64,000 nucleotides of DNA from Thermosynechococcus sp. (GTDB lineage: Bacteria > Cyanobacteriota > Cyanobacteriia > Thermosynechococcales > Thermosynechococcaceae), in contig NZ_AP024678.1 of NCBI RefSeq assembly GCF_025999095.1, positions 248,001-312,000 on the forward strand, read 5' to 3'. Shown here one piece after another: positions 36,055-45,180 of this stretch. The notes below the pieces were generated by a model that did not search any database, had not been told where the DNA came from, and worked only from the letters and a program-made list of their open reading frames with translations. Within the stretch, counting starts at the first letter, position 1, and each line of letters opens with the position of its first letter. The position numbers were made by a program, and so were the translations under genes.

Positions 36055-36490
36055 GTAACCAGCTGCATCACTGTTTAGCATCCTCCAGCCTTCCTCACTC
36101 AACTAGCAATGGTGCTACTTGTGCCACCGGCTTTGTTGGAGTTGCTTGCAAGCAATCTGTCTGCAAACTATAAAACTACAAACTATAAAACTATAGTTGT
36201 GATTTCGTAAGCTCGAAAGTTGGGCAGCTCGGCTCACCTAACCAATAGGTTTTAATGGTTTTAATAACCGTTGTTCCCACCTGTAGCGCGCTATGGGTTT
36301 GGCTGCGAGCCAAAGATATCGTAAGAAAACACTGCTAACCAACTCAAATGATCGTTACAGCAAGAGACTGCCACCAAATTGTGTCTTCTGTTTTAGAAAA
36401 GTAATTAGAAAGATAAAAAGTGATACATTGACAGTTGACGCTGCCGCAAGCGATCGCTAGGCTAAAGATGCCTCCTTAGGAAGTGTCATC
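36055..36490 (+). other. 436-base spacer with palindrome and tandem repeat
   Basis: No gene is supported. A perfect 14-base palindrome (TTGCTTGCAAGCAA) lies at 36142-36155. Just after it, the 15-base unit CAAACTATAAAACTA is repeated perfectly at 36164-36178 and 36179-36193, running into the palindrome ACTATAGT. Near the end, TTGACG (about 36435) with TAGGCT 17 bases on could be the promoter of the next gene. Confidence 0.5.
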
Positions 36491-37318
36491 ATGTACAGTG
36501 AACATACTCCCCAAGCGATCGCCAACCGCTGTTATCAGGTCAGAATTGGTCAATACTTCAAGGAGGGCTGGCAAATTTTCAGCAGCCAACCCGCTCCCTA
36601 CATTGGCTTCCTGGTTCTGATGACAATTATCAATGGTCTACTCAACAATATTCCAAGGGTTGGCCTAATTGTTAGCACGATTTTGTCAGGTCCCTTCGCC
36701 GCAGGCTACTACTTTTTCAGCTTTCGCATTGCCCACAACCAAAGACCCACATTTAGCGAATTTTTTAATGGGTTCAAAAACAACTACTTTTTGCCCATCC
36801 TATTGACGAATCTAGCCATGGTCTTGATTACGAACGTGTTTGTGATCAGTGCCAGCATTCTATTCATGATTGCGGGGTTACCCTTGTTGCAAAGCATATT
36901 AGAGCAGGCAGCAGCTGAAGCAGCGGAGCCCGATGCCGACTTAGAACAACTGCTCGCGTTGCTGGAGCAGCTCCCCCCTGTACCGGCTGGACTCACCCCT
37001 GTTTTAATCTTCCTGGGTGTGGTCCTGCTGTTGCCGGCGATTTACTTTGGGATAGCCTACGTGTTTGCTGTGCCCTTGGTGGTGGAACACCAGTTTGACG
37101 TGTGGCCAGCCCTAGAAACAAGTCGCCGCTTGGTCTCCCGTAATTGGTGGCGCTTCTTTTTCCTCATTGTGTCAATTGTTTTCTGCAATATTTTGGGCGT
37201 TTGTCTCTGCTGTGTGGGGCTGCTGGTGACTGGTCCCTGGAGTAATTGTGTGATTGTGGCAGCCTACCGCGATATTATTGGCCTCAGACCCACCACTGAT
37301 ACCACCAACCCGTCTTAG
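36491..37318 (+). CDS. multi-span membrane protein of unknown function
   Basis: 275 residues with about six hydrophobic segments, including IGFLVLMTIINGLLNNI, LILLTNLAMVLITNVFVISASILFMI, VLIFLGVVLLLPAIYFGIAYVFAVPLVV and FFFLIVSIVFCNILGVCLCCVGLLV. The N-terminal FKEGWQIF and the internal VWPALETSRRLVSRNWW recall DUF975/YciC-like proteins that assemble from repeated helices. An acidic Ala/Leu/Glu-rich loop (about 135-160) divides the halves. No catalytic residues are visible. Confidence 0.75.
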   Translation: MYSEHTPQAIANRCYQVRIGQYFKEGWQIFSSQPAPYIGFLVLMTIINGLLNNIPRVGLIVSTILSGPFAAGYYFFSFRIAHNQRPTFSEFFNGFKNNYFLPILLTNLAMVLITNVFVISASILFMIAGLPLLQSILEQAAAEAAEPDADLEQLLALLEQLPPVPAGLTPVLIFLGVVLLLPAIYFGIAYVFAVPLVVEHQFDVWPALETSRRLVSRNWWRFFFLIVSIVFCNILGVCLCCVGLLVTGPWSNCVIVAAYRDIIGLRPTTDTTNPS

Positions 37319-37322
37319 AGCA

Positions 37323-38648
37323 ATGACGCTGCCCACCCTTGCGGATTTCAACCTCGACCCCTTTTGGATGCCCTTTACGGCCAATCGCCAGTTCAAGCAA
37401 AGCCCGCGGCTCCTCGTTTCGGCAGCGGGGATGTACTACAGGAGTATAGATGGCCGTGAGATTCTCGATGGCACGGCTGGGTTGTGGTGTGTTAATGCCG
37501 GGCACTGCCGTCCGGAAATTGTCAGCGCGATCGCCCAACAGGCAGCAACACTGGATTTTGCCCCCACCTTTCAGATGGGACATCCCGGACCCTTTCAGGT
37601 GGCCGATCGCCTGCGGGCCATTACCCCTGACCCCCTCAACCATGTCTTTTTTGCTAACTCTGGCTCTGAGGCCGTGGATACCGCCTTAAAAATTGCCCTC
37701 GCTTATCATCAGCTGCGGGGGGAGGGGACGCGGCAACGGCTCATTGGGCGGGAGCGGGGCTATCACGGGGTTGGCTTTGGTGGAATTTCCGTGGGGGGAA
37801 TCGCCCCCAATCGCAAGTTCTTTGGTTCTCTCTTGGCAGGGGTAGATCATTTGCCCCACACCCACAACTTGGAACACAACGCCTTCAGCAAAGGGCAACC
37901 CCCTTGGGGGGCACATTTAGCCGATGAGCTAGAACGCCTAGTGGCGCTCCATGATCCCTCAACCATTGCAGCCGTCATTGTCGAACCCCTCGCTGGCTCT
38001 ACGGGGGTCTTGATTCCACCTCAGGGATATTTGGAACGCCTCCGTGCCATTTGCGATCGCTACGGCATCTTGCTGATCTTCGATGAAGTGATCACGGGCT
38101 TTGGCCGTCTCGGTGCCCCCTTTGCCAGCCAATACTTTGGCGTCACTCCAGATCTCATCACAGTTGCTAAGGGTCTCACCAATGCCGCTGTACCCATGGG
38201 AGCGGTCATTGTCCGCGATGAGATTTACGATACCTTTATGCAGGGGCCGGTAGGGCAGATTGAGTTTTTCCATGGCTACACCTATTCGGGACATCCCCTG
38301 GCCTGTGCCGCTGCCTTAGCAACCCTAGAGATTTACGAGAAAGACGCCTTATTTGAGCGGGCGGCTTCCCTTGCGCCCTATTGGCAGGAGGCCATCCACA
38401 GTCTACGGGGTCTTCCCCATGTGATTGATATTCGCAACTTGGGTTTGGTGGCTGGCATTGAATTGGCGCCACGGGAGAGTCAAGCAGGAACACGGGGCTA
38501 TGATGCCCTCTGTCGGGCCTTTGAAGCGGGACTATTGATTCGTGTCACGGGAGATATTATTGCCCTCTCGCCACCGTTGATTGTGGAGCGATCGCACATT
38601 GATCAAATGGTGGACATTTTGAGTCGAGTTCTGCAGGAACTTCCCTAG
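37323..38648 (+). CDS. class III omega-amino acid:pyruvate aminotransferase
   Basis: 441 residues from ATG 37323, five bases after the previous stop. It is a fold-type I, class III PLP aminotransferase. GTAGLWCVNAGHCRPEIV, FFANSGSEAVDTALKIA, FDEVITGFGRLG and the Schiff-base lysine in ITVAKGLTNA are all present. The pattern (DFNLDPFWMPFTANRQFK near the N-terminus, YTYSGHPLACAAAL later) is that of beta-alanine:pyruvate transaminases, best known from Pseudomonas. It could move amino groups from beta-alanine or diamines to pyruvate. Substrate is inferred only. Confidence 0.88.
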   Translation: MTLPTLADFNLDPFWMPFTANRQFKQSPRLLVSAAGMYYRSIDGREILDGTAGLWCVNAGHCRPEIVSAIAQQAATLDFAPTFQMGHPGPFQVADRLRAITPDPLNHVFFANSGSEAVDTALKIALAYHQLRGEGTRQRLIGRERGYHGVGFGGISVGGIAPNRKFFGSLLAGVDHLPHTHNLEHNAFSKGQPPWGAHLADELERLVALHDPSTIAAVIVEPLAGSTGVLIPPQGYLERLRAICDRYGILLIFDEVITGFGRLGAPFASQYFGVTPDLITVAKGLTNAAVPMGAVIVRDEIYDTFMQGPVGQIEFFHGYTYSGHPLACAAALATLEIYEKDALFERAASLAPYWQEAIHSLRGLPHVIDIRNLGLVAGIELAPRESQAGTRGYDALCRAFEAGLLIRVTGDIIALSPPLIVERSHIDQMVDILSRVLQELP

Positions 38649-38696
38649 GCACCACAGGGTCAAAATCAGCGGGTCACTTTCTCCTTGGAGGCTTCT

Positions 38697-39011
38697 ATGG
38701 TACGCTTTCTGCCACTGGCCATCGGTAGCTTTGTGACACTGTTGGCGATCGCTTCTCCTAGTCCTGCTGCCTATCCCCTCTTTCCCAATCAGCCGGGGGT
38801 TGATGTCTTTTTCCCGGGGCTAGAGTCCTTTGGGCGGCCGCGCACACCGCAGTATGATCCCTACAACCCTATCATTTACCGTCCGCCGGGGCAATCACAA
38901 ACCTACATTATTGTGCCAGTGCCCTATCCCCCTCGCCCCGTGATTTACCACCCCCCCTATGCACCGGTTTACTACCCCTATTACCCCTGTTATCCATTCC
39001 GTTGCCGCTAA
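38697..39011 (+). CDS. small secreted Pro/Tyr-rich protein
   Basis: 104 residues from ATG 38697, chosen because GGAGG lies six bases upstream. A signal peptide (VRFLPLAIGSFVTLLAIASPSPA) predicts export. The mature part is low in charge and made of Pro-Tyr repeats: YPLFPNQP, YRPPGQ, PVPYPPRPVIYHPPYAP and a Cys-containing end (YYPCYPFRCR). Such sequences occur in cell-envelope proteins. I know no function. Confidence 0.72.
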   Translation: MVRFLPLAIGSFVTLLAIASPSPAAYPLFPNQPGVDVFFPGLESFGRPRTPQYDPYNPIIYRPPGQSQTYIIVPVPYPPRPVIYHPPYAPVYYPYYPCYPFRCR

Positions 39012-39119
39012 GCAACAATCCAGGAAATTTATACTTGCCTCGACTTGGGAAGCAGACCGAGGGTCTGTGCTGCTGCTACAATGGCAGCAAATTTAGCTAC
39101 TTTCATTGCAGAGAAATCT

Positions 39120-39587
39120 ATGGCTCAGTTGGCGATCGCTCCTGTGCTATTTCACCTGGCCTTTCCCGTCAATAATCTCGCCGACACCAAGGCCTACTAC
39201 ATTGATGGGTTGGGCTGCGAACCGGGGCGGGAAAATTCCCACTGCCTGATCATGAAGCTCTACGGTCATCAACTGGTGGCCCATGTCACCGATGAACCCT
39301 TGCTGCCCCCTCAAGGAATCTATCCGCGCCACTTTGGCCTAATTTTCTTGGGGCAGGCAGACTGGCAAAACCTCTGCAATCGCGTGATTGACAAGGGGCT
39401 GAACTTTTACCAACCACCCCGTACCCGCTTTGCCAATACCCCCTTAGAGCACCAAACCTTTTTTCTTGCAGACCCCTTCCACAACCTGATTGAAATTAAA
39501 CACTACCGCCACCCAGACGCCATTTTTGGTCTGCGGGATTACCGTAAGATTGGGGATACCCCCCTCGTTTCTACACCGCAACCGTGA
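39120..39587 (+). CDS. VOC superfamily protein (glyoxalase/dioxygenase-like)
   Basis: 155 residues from ATG 39120 (MAQLAIAPVLFHLAFPV). The beta-alpha-beta-beta-beta modules show in FHLAFPVNNLADTKAYYIDGLGCE and in HQTFFLADPFHNLIEIKHY, where His and Glu are likely metal ligands. This resembles cyanobacterial VOC proteins of unknown substrate. It overlaps the start of the next gene by four bases. Confidence 0.82.
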   Translation: MAQLAIAPVLFHLAFPVNNLADTKAYYIDGLGCEPGRENSHCLIMKLYGHQLVAHVTDEPLLPPQGIYPRHFGLIFLGQADWQNLCNRVIDKGLNFYQPPRTRFANTPLEHQTFFLADPFHNLIEIKHYRHPDAIFGLRDYRKIGDTPLVSTPQP

Positions 39588-39862
39588 GTCATCTGATTCT
39601 CTACAGCAAGCCGGGCTGTCACCTCTGTGAGGGACTCCAAGAAAAGCTGGCCACCTTGAGGGAATTCACCCTTGAGGTCCGCGACATCACCAGCCGTGAA
39701 GATTGGTGGCAGGCCTACCAGTACGAGATTCCTGTCCTCTACCTAGTGATTGGGACCCAAGTGATTTCTGTGCCGCGACTTTCCCCCCGTGCCTCGGTGA
39801 CCCACATTCGTCAACGCCTCCAGGAATTGGCCAAGGGGACTGGATCAGCAGCGGCCAATTAA
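39584..39862 (+). CDS. glutaredoxin-like thiol protein
   Basis: 92 residues with a GTG start that overlaps the preceding TGA. LILYSKPGCHLCEGLQEKL holds the CxxC redox site near the N-terminus, and YEIPVLYLV gives the cis-proline (IPV) typical of a thioredoxin fold. It matches the DUF836 glutaredoxin-like family. Partner unknown; co-translation with the VOC gene is likely. Confidence 0.85.
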   Translation: MSHLILYSKPGCHLCEGLQEKLATLREFTLEVRDITSREDWWQAYQYEIPVLYLVIGTQVISVPRLSPRASVTHIRQRLQELAKGTGSAAAN

Positions 39863-39903
39863 GGTGCATAATCGGCATAGCAAAACCAAGAAGGAACTCA
39901 CGC

Positions 39904-40617
39904 ATGGTGGATTTGGGAGCGATGCTCTTTCGTGGCCGTGGCGTCAAGCTCTCGCAGCAGTTTGCGGTCATTGGCCTAGGACGGTTTGGCCGCGGGGTGT
40001 GTGAAACCTTGCACGGGATGGGCTATGAGGTGCTTGGCACTGACCATCAGGAGCGGCTAGTGAATCAAGTCCTCCAAGATCACATTGTGGCTCACGCGAT
40101 TCAATTGGATGCCACGGACCCCCAAGCCCTGAAGGAGGCAGGCATTTTTGAGTTTGAAACGGTCATTGTGGCCATTGGCAATCACCTGGATGCCAGTATT
40201 ATTGCCACACTCAACCTCAAGGAAGCCGGTGTTCCCAAGGTTATTGCTAAGGCTTCATCGGAAGTTCACAAGAAATTGTTAGAGCGGGTAGGAGCCGACC
40301 GGGTTGTCTTTCCAGAATATGAGGCAGGTTGTGAACTGGCGCGATCGCTCACTCGACCCGCGATTTTAGACTGTCTTGACCTCGATCCGCAAAAGAGTAT
40401 TGTGGAAGTGAAAGTACCCGCAGCATTTCACGGCCGTACAGTTGCCGAAGTCGAACTCCGCAGTCGCTATGGCTTGAACTTGATTGCCCTGCGCTTTGAT
40501 GATAAGTTTGAAATTAATCCCAGTCCCAGCCAGAAGCTGCATCAAGGAGACATCATGGTGGTGATTGGTGACAATAACGATATTGAACGCTTTTTGCGTA
40601 GTCAGCACATTCAGTGA
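39904..40617 (+). CDS. TrkA/KtrA-type potassium channel regulatory subunit
   Basis: 237 residues from ATG 39904, which has AAGGAA upstream. After a short basic lead comes an RCK Rossmann domain (FAVIGLGRFGRGVCETLHGMGYEVLGTD), with the GxGxxG nucleotide motif, then a C-terminal TrkA-C domain (GLNLIALRFDDKFEINPSPSQKLHQGDIMVVIGD). This is the cytoplasmic gating subunit of K+ uptake (KtrA in Synechocystis). No ktrB is nearby. Confidence 0.9.
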   Translation: MVDLGAMLFRGRGVKLSQQFAVIGLGRFGRGVCETLHGMGYEVLGTDHQERLVNQVLQDHIVAHAIQLDATDPQALKEAGIFEFETVIVAIGNHLDASIIATLNLKEAGVPKVIAKASSEVHKKLLERVGADRVVFPEYEAGCELARSLTRPAILDCLDLDPQKSIVEVKVPAAFHGRTVAEVELRSRYGLNLIALRFDDKFEINPSPSQKLHQGDIMVVIGDNNDIERFLRSQHIQ

Positions 40618-40638
40618 GGCAAACCCAGGTCTAGGCTG

Positions 40639-41331
40639 TTGAGCTTCCATCACTGGTCACCCCCTGCACGGGTGTTGGCTATTTTGCTATGGATTCTTTG
40701 TATTAGCAACTTGCAGCGAGGGCCCAGCCTGGCGATCGCCACCCTGCTGGTGGTGCTGCTCTACACCCTGAGCCACCTCCCCTGGGAGCGCTTGGGCAAA
40801 CGTCTACGGCAGATGTGGCTCTTTTTGCTAGGCCTGTGGGGACTTTTGGCACTAACCCCGTGGCCGATGCCATTACTGCTCCCTTGGCGCTTGCTGCTGT
40901 GTCTGGCTCTAGGAGTGGTCTTGCTCGACACCCTCACCTTTAGCGAGTGGGTGCGCGTCTGTCGCTGGTGGGGGCTACCGCCGCTGTTGGTGGATACCCT
41001 GGCATTGACCTATCGCTACCTTTTTGAGCTGGAGAGACAGTTGGCGCAAATGCAGCAGGCTCTGTTTCTGCGAGGATTTCAGCTGAGTTGGGGCCGTCTT
41101 CGCCCTTGGGGGCAAGTGATTGGCAGCTTTCTAATTCGCACCGAAGAACGATCCCAGCAGATTTACCTAGCAATGCGGCTACGGGGTTATGGGCAAATCC
41201 TCTACCGTCGTCCTCAATTTTCTGAGGGAGCACCGTGGAGTTGGGGGCTAACGCTCATTGCCAGCATAGCGGCAGGGTTGTTGGCAACCTATGACACCCT
41301 TGGGGAAATCAAACTGCCTTTTTGGGGTTAA
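40639..41331 (+). CDS. EcfT/CbiQ family transmembrane protein
   Basis: 230 residues starting at TTG 40639. Five or six hydrophobic segments occur, then the two coupling Ala-Arg-Gly motifs of this family seen as ALFLRGFQ and MRLRGYG, separated by VIGSFLIRTEERSQQIY. EcfT subunits join a substrate-binding membrane protein to two ATPases in vitamin or metal uptake. No partner is nearby, so the substrate is unknown. A weak ribosome site makes the start uncertain. Confidence 0.83.
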   Translation: MSFHHWSPPARVLAILLWILCISNLQRGPSLAIATLLVVLLYTLSHLPWERLGKRLRQMWLFLLGLWGLLALTPWPMPLLLPWRLLLCLALGVVLLDTLTFSEWVRVCRWWGLPPLLVDTLALTYRYLFELERQLAQMQQALFLRGFQLSWGRLRPWGQVIGSFLIRTEERSQQIYLAMRLRGYGQILYRRPQFSEGAPWSWGLTLIASIAAGLLATYDTLGEIKLPFWG

Positions 41332-41356
41332 TAGCCAATGGTGGGAACAGTGATAC

Positions 41357-41372
41357 ATTAACATATTAACAT
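41357..41372 (+). repeat. 8-bp perfect tandem repeat upstream of cruF
   Basis: ATTAACAT is repeated at 41357-41364 and 41365-41372, 33 bases before the ATG. It lies where a promoter or operator would be. The purpose is unknown. Confidence 0.6.
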
Positions 41373-41404
41373 TTGTAAACGATTGCCCCTTTGAGATTGC
41401 CCCT

Positions 41405-42319
41405 ATGAAACCCAAGAACATGCTTTTGGTTGCGGAGCAGGTGTGCCTAGTTGGCCATATTGTGGCGATGGCCTTTGGCTTAGCGGGGTTGCTCCTCGTC
41501 GTGCCCCATCCCGAGTTTATTCTGGCATTGCCCGCATGGGGTCAGCAACTTTTTCAATGGAGTATGGGGAGTGGGGGCGTAGTTTATATTGTCCTGGGTG
41601 CGCTGGCGATCGCCCTTCATACCTATCGCAACTTTGGCCTTGGCAAACTCCTGAGTTTTTTGCTGCCAGCGGTGGGCATTTCCCTCACCAGTGAACTGTT
41701 GGGAACGAGTACTGGCTTTCCCTTTGGCCATTACGGTTACCTCAGTGGCTTGGGCTACAAAATTGCTGGGTTGGTGCCCTTCACGATTCCCCTTTCTTGG
41801 TTTTATATGGGGCTAGTCACGTTTCTTTTGGCCTACAGTGGCTTCATTAGTCGCCCCCGGCGGGAAGGCAAAGGCGTGGGGTTGGGGGCAGCTTTGATGA
41901 CGGTAGGCTTGGGAGCCATCTTTTTAACGGCCTGGGATTTTGTCCTTGATCCGGCCATGAGTCAAACCACCATTCCTTTTTGGCAATTTCAGGAGGTTGG
42001 TGAGTTCTTTGGTATGCCCTACCGCAATATTCTGGGCTGGACGGGCACAGCAGCCGTGTTTATGGGACTGGCGATGATCGCTTGGTGGCCAAAGCCAATG
42101 GTCGTCAACCGTGGACAACTGATTACTCCCCTGGTGGTGTATTTGGTGAATTTTGCCTTTGGGGCAATGATTACGCTCACGTCCTTGGATCAACGCTTTT
42201 GGATTCCGGCAACGTTGGGATTTGTTTTGGGAGTGGTGCCGGTCACAGCCCTGTGGTGGTTTGCTGAAGCGCCCTTAGAGAAAGTTCAGGGGGTCAACGT
42301 CAATACTGAGGCGGGTTGA
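41405..42319 (+). CDS. cruF: carotenoid 1',2'-hydratase CruF
   Basis: 304 residues and about eight membrane helices, in the CruF/DUF422 family. Typical stretches are GTSTGFPFGHYGYLSGLGYKIAGLVPFTIPLSWF and AWDFVLDPAMSQ, with the acidic and His residues of the membrane active site. It hydrates the psi end of gamma-carotene derivatives on the path to myxol and myxoxanthophyll, the step before the CruG glycosyltransferase (probable gene at 22765). Its last 45 bases overlap priA on the other strand. Confidence 0.87.
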   Translation: MKPKNMLLVAEQVCLVGHIVAMAFGLAGLLLVVPHPEFILALPAWGQQLFQWSMGSGGVVYIVLGALAIALHTYRNFGLGKLLSFLLPAVGISLTSELLGTSTGFPFGHYGYLSGLGYKIAGLVPFTIPLSWFYMGLVTFLLAYSGFISRPRREGKGVGLGAALMTVGLGAIFLTAWDFVLDPAMSQTTIPFWQFQEVGEFFGMPYRNILGWTGTAAVFMGLAMIAWWPKPMVVNRGQLITPLVVYLVNFAFGAMITLTSLDQRFWIPATLGFVLGVVPVTALWWFAEAPLEKVQGVNVNTEAG

Positions 42320-44716
42320 GCGGGGACATTGCACCTTGAGATGCAGCAGGGCTTGGCCGAGTTCAGAACTTTGCGGTGATTTGCCCTTGAGTAAAATTTG
42401 CCAGCGGTAGCGGTCAGCAATTTTGGCGATCGCGGCGGGGGCGGGGCCAAGGAGTTCCCAGTCTCCCTGAGAAATCGGGGCCAACATCTGGAGTTGTTGG
42501 GCGATCGCCTGTGCCGTTGTGGCTACTTCCTCCGGATCGGGACTACTCAAGCGCAGCAGGATCAGTTGAGCATAGGGGGGATAGCCCAAGGGGGCGCGGC
42601 TACTTAGCTCCTGTGTAGCAAAGCTGTCCCAGTCATAGGCTTGGACTGCTGTAATCACTGGATGATCCGGCACATAGGTTTGGAGAATAACCTTACCGGG
42701 ATGCGCCCCTCGGCCCGATCGCCCCGCCACCTGGGTGAGAATTTGAAACGTGCGTTCTGCCGCCTGATAATCGGGCAAGTGCAGGAGACTATCGGCAGCC
42801 AAAATGCCCACAAGGGCGACCTGCGGCAGATCAATGCCCTTCGTCAGCATTTGCGTCCCCACCATCACATCGGCTTCGCCGGCGGCAAATTGAGTCAGTA
42901 ACTGGCGATGGGCACCCTTGCGTTGGGTGGTATCACTGTCAAAGCGCAGTACTCGCAACTGGGGAAAGCGGCGATTCAGTTCCCTCATCACCCGCTGCGT
43001 TCCCCCACCGAAGGGCTTGAGATAGGGAGAGTCACAGCAGGGACACCGCTGCGGTAGGGCCTGCTGGTAACCGCAGTAATGACAGCGCAGCACTGCCATC
43101 TCTTCGCCAAAGAGGTGCCCAGTAAGAGACACGCTGCAATGGGGACAGTAGATCACTGTGCCACAACTGCGACAGGAGACAAACGTGCTGTGACCCCGCC
43201 GCGGCACAAAGAGAATCGCCTGCTGTCCCTGAAGATTCTCCAGCGCTTCTTGCAGCGGCCGACTGAGCATCGAACGGTTGCCACGGTGCAATTCTTGGCG
43301 CATATCCACGATTGTGATGGGGGGTAAGGGGGTGGCATGAATGCGCTGAGGTAGGGAAAGGAGGTGAATCTGTCCCTCCTGGGCAGCCTGCCAAGTGCTG
43401 AGGGCAGGGGTGGCGGTTCCTAAAATCAGGGGACACTGTTGCTGGCGCGATCGCCATTGGGCAACAGTGCGGGCATGGTAGCAGGGCTGAGGTTGATCCT
43501 GTTTGTAGCCGCTGTCGTGCTCTTCATCGAGAATGATCAAACCCAAGCCCACCAAAGGCAGCAGTACCGCCGAGCGCGTGCCAATGATCACCCGGGGCTC
43601 CGGCAGCAGGGTCAATCGCCAAGTATCGTAGCGCTCTCCCTCACTGAGACCACTGTGATAAACCAACAGGCGCTCACCAAAGCGGGCTCGCACTCGATCG
43701 GTCAGTTGGGGTGTCAAGCCAATCTCGGGCACTAGCAACAGGGCCGATCGCCCTCGCCCTAGACACTCAGCAATGACTTGCAGATAAACTTCCGTTTTAC
43801 CCGACCCGGTGACCCCGTGTAGGAGAAACGTTTGGGCAGCGTCTAGGTGTTTTGAAATGACTTGCAGGGCAGTGGCTTGGGCCGCCGTCAGCGTTTTTGG
43901 GCGATCGGGTGTCACCGCTATGCCCTGTTCAGTGCGGCAGTGCTGCTGCTCCACAATGGCAATGTATCCCTTGGCAGCGAGGCGGTGGAGGGTTTGGGGG
44001 GTCGTGCCCGTGGCCTTGAGCACCTCCTGTAGCCAGCAATCGCGACTCTGTTGCCGCAAGTAGCGGAGGATTTGGCGCTGCCGCTGCGTTAAGGTCTCCC
44101 CTTCACTATTGAGGAGTATCACTGCCTGTTGCTGTTTTGGCTGTTGACTGGCGGGTGCCGCTAAGTAGGTTTCCACTAGGCCAAGGCGTTCGAGTTCTTT
44201 GAGGGCCCGCTGAACCTTGGGAAGCTGTTGCTGAAGGTAGCGTACACTGTAGTCCCCCCTGCCTTTGGTCTGGAGAAAGCGCAGTAGATGTTGCCCTTGT
44301 TCCGAAAGGGGGGGAATCCCCTGTTGTGGCCGCAGGCGCACCCGCCGTTGCGATCGCCCCAAAACCCCCGGCGGCAAAGCAGTGCGTACCACTTGGATCA
44401 AAGGCGTGCAGTAGTAGGTGGCAATCTGCTCTAACAGGGCCCAATAGTCCTTGGGAAAAAGCTGTTGGTCAACTACGTCAAGGAGCGATCGCAACCGCTG
44501 CGGAGCGACTGATGGGGGCAATGCCGCCAACACCTCTAGAACAATCCCCCGCGCCACCTGAGAGCCAAAGGGCACTTCCACCACGTCTCCCCCCTGCACC
44601 CGCCAACGCCCAGGAATTTGGTAGGTATAGGCCGCGGTCGCCCCCGGACAGTCCACAAGCACACTGGCGTAGGCAGGGCCTTCATCAGAGGGAAATGTTA
44701 AATGGGCACTCGTCAT
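42275..44716 (-). CDS. priA: primosomal protein N' (PriA helicase)
   Basis: 813 residues. The N-terminal DNA-binding part is followed by helicase motifs: Walker A GVTGSGKTEVYL, Walker B LIILDEEHDSGYKQ and the GTATPA motif. A zinc cluster of paired cysteines follows (CRSCGTVIYCPHC, CHYCGYQQ, CPCCDSPY), then the C-terminal helicase part (GTQMLTKGIDLP, QVAGRSGRG). It restarts stalled replication forks. The N-terminal sequence (ASVLVDCPGATAAYTYQIPGRW) is typical. It is convergent with cruF. Confidence 0.95.
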   Translation of the reverse strand: MTSAHLTFPSDEGPAYASVLVDCPGATAAYTYQIPGRWRVQGGDVVEVPFGSQVARGIVLEVLAALPPSVAPQRLRSLLDVVDQQLFPKDYWALLEQIATYYCTPLIQVVRTALPPGVLGRSQRRVRLRPQQGIPPLSEQGQHLLRFLQTKGRGDYSVRYLQQQLPKVQRALKELERLGLVETYLAAPASQQPKQQQAVILLNSEGETLTQRQRQILRYLRQQSRDCWLQEVLKATGTTPQTLHRLAAKGYIAIVEQQHCRTEQGIAVTPDRPKTLTAAQATALQVISKHLDAAQTFLLHGVTGSGKTEVYLQVIAECLGRGRSALLLVPEIGLTPQLTDRVRARFGERLLVYHSGLSEGERYDTWRLTLLPEPRVIIGTRSAVLLPLVGLGLIILDEEHDSGYKQDQPQPCYHARTVAQWRSRQQQCPLILGTATPALSTWQAAQEGQIHLLSLPQRIHATPLPPITIVDMRQELHRGNRSMLSRPLQEALENLQGQQAILFVPRRGHSTFVSCRSCGTVIYCPHCSVSLTGHLFGEEMAVLRCHYCGYQQALPQRCPCCDSPYLKPFGGGTQRVMRELNRRFPQLRVLRFDSDTTQRKGAHRQLLTQFAAGEADVMVGTQMLTKGIDLPQVALVGILAADSLLHLPDYQAAERTFQILTQVAGRSGRGAHPGKVILQTYVPDHPVITAVQAYDWDSFATQELSSRAPLGYPPYAQLILLRLSSPDPEEVATTAQAIAQQLQMLAPISQGDWELLGPAPAAIAKIADRYRWQILLKGKSPQSSELGQALLHLKVQCPRSTRLSIDVDPLNFL

Positions 44717-45180
44717 CTTGCGGGGACAGCCATTAGTGGCAGCCTTGGGAGAACTTTGCTGCTACTTCCTACCTTGGCCTAAAACGGCAATTTACCCCAA
44801 CCCAACCGCCATGGCAACTATATCACCTCCTCGGGTCGTGGTTGATCCCGAGAGGCATAGTCTCAACTGTTGCTGCTTGGATCAGGTGCCGCAGGCCTAG
44901 TACACCCCAGGGCTTGCTGGCCAAATAGGGAGATTCCGCCCTAGCCAGTGGTGCACTGCTTTCCCAAGGGGACAGTCTTAACAACCAATATCACACCCGC
45001 TGGTTTTTGGCCACGATCACGGATCATCAGGGTTGCCTTGGCTAAGGTGGCGGAGCCCATTTGCTTGGTGCGGGCAAGCCATCAATTGAGTCAATTGCTT
45101 CGTCTGCACTGAAGAATGGGGTTGTTTGCCTGAGAGGACATGGGAAAATAGGAAAAACTGCTCCTCACCTAAAACTCTCC
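44717..45180. other. spacer between priA and putA
   Basis: 464 bases between divergent genes with no convincing coding frame. CTCGGG/CCCGAG form a 6-bp inverted repeat at 44830-44852, with no T run. The putA promoter is probably in the last 150 bases, but I cannot pick one hexamer pair with confidence. Confidence 0.35.

Noticed and set aside
44718-44900. 60-codon plus-strand frame between priA and putA
   Set aside because: No ribosome site, no structure, and residue use like random translation of a GC-balanced spacer.
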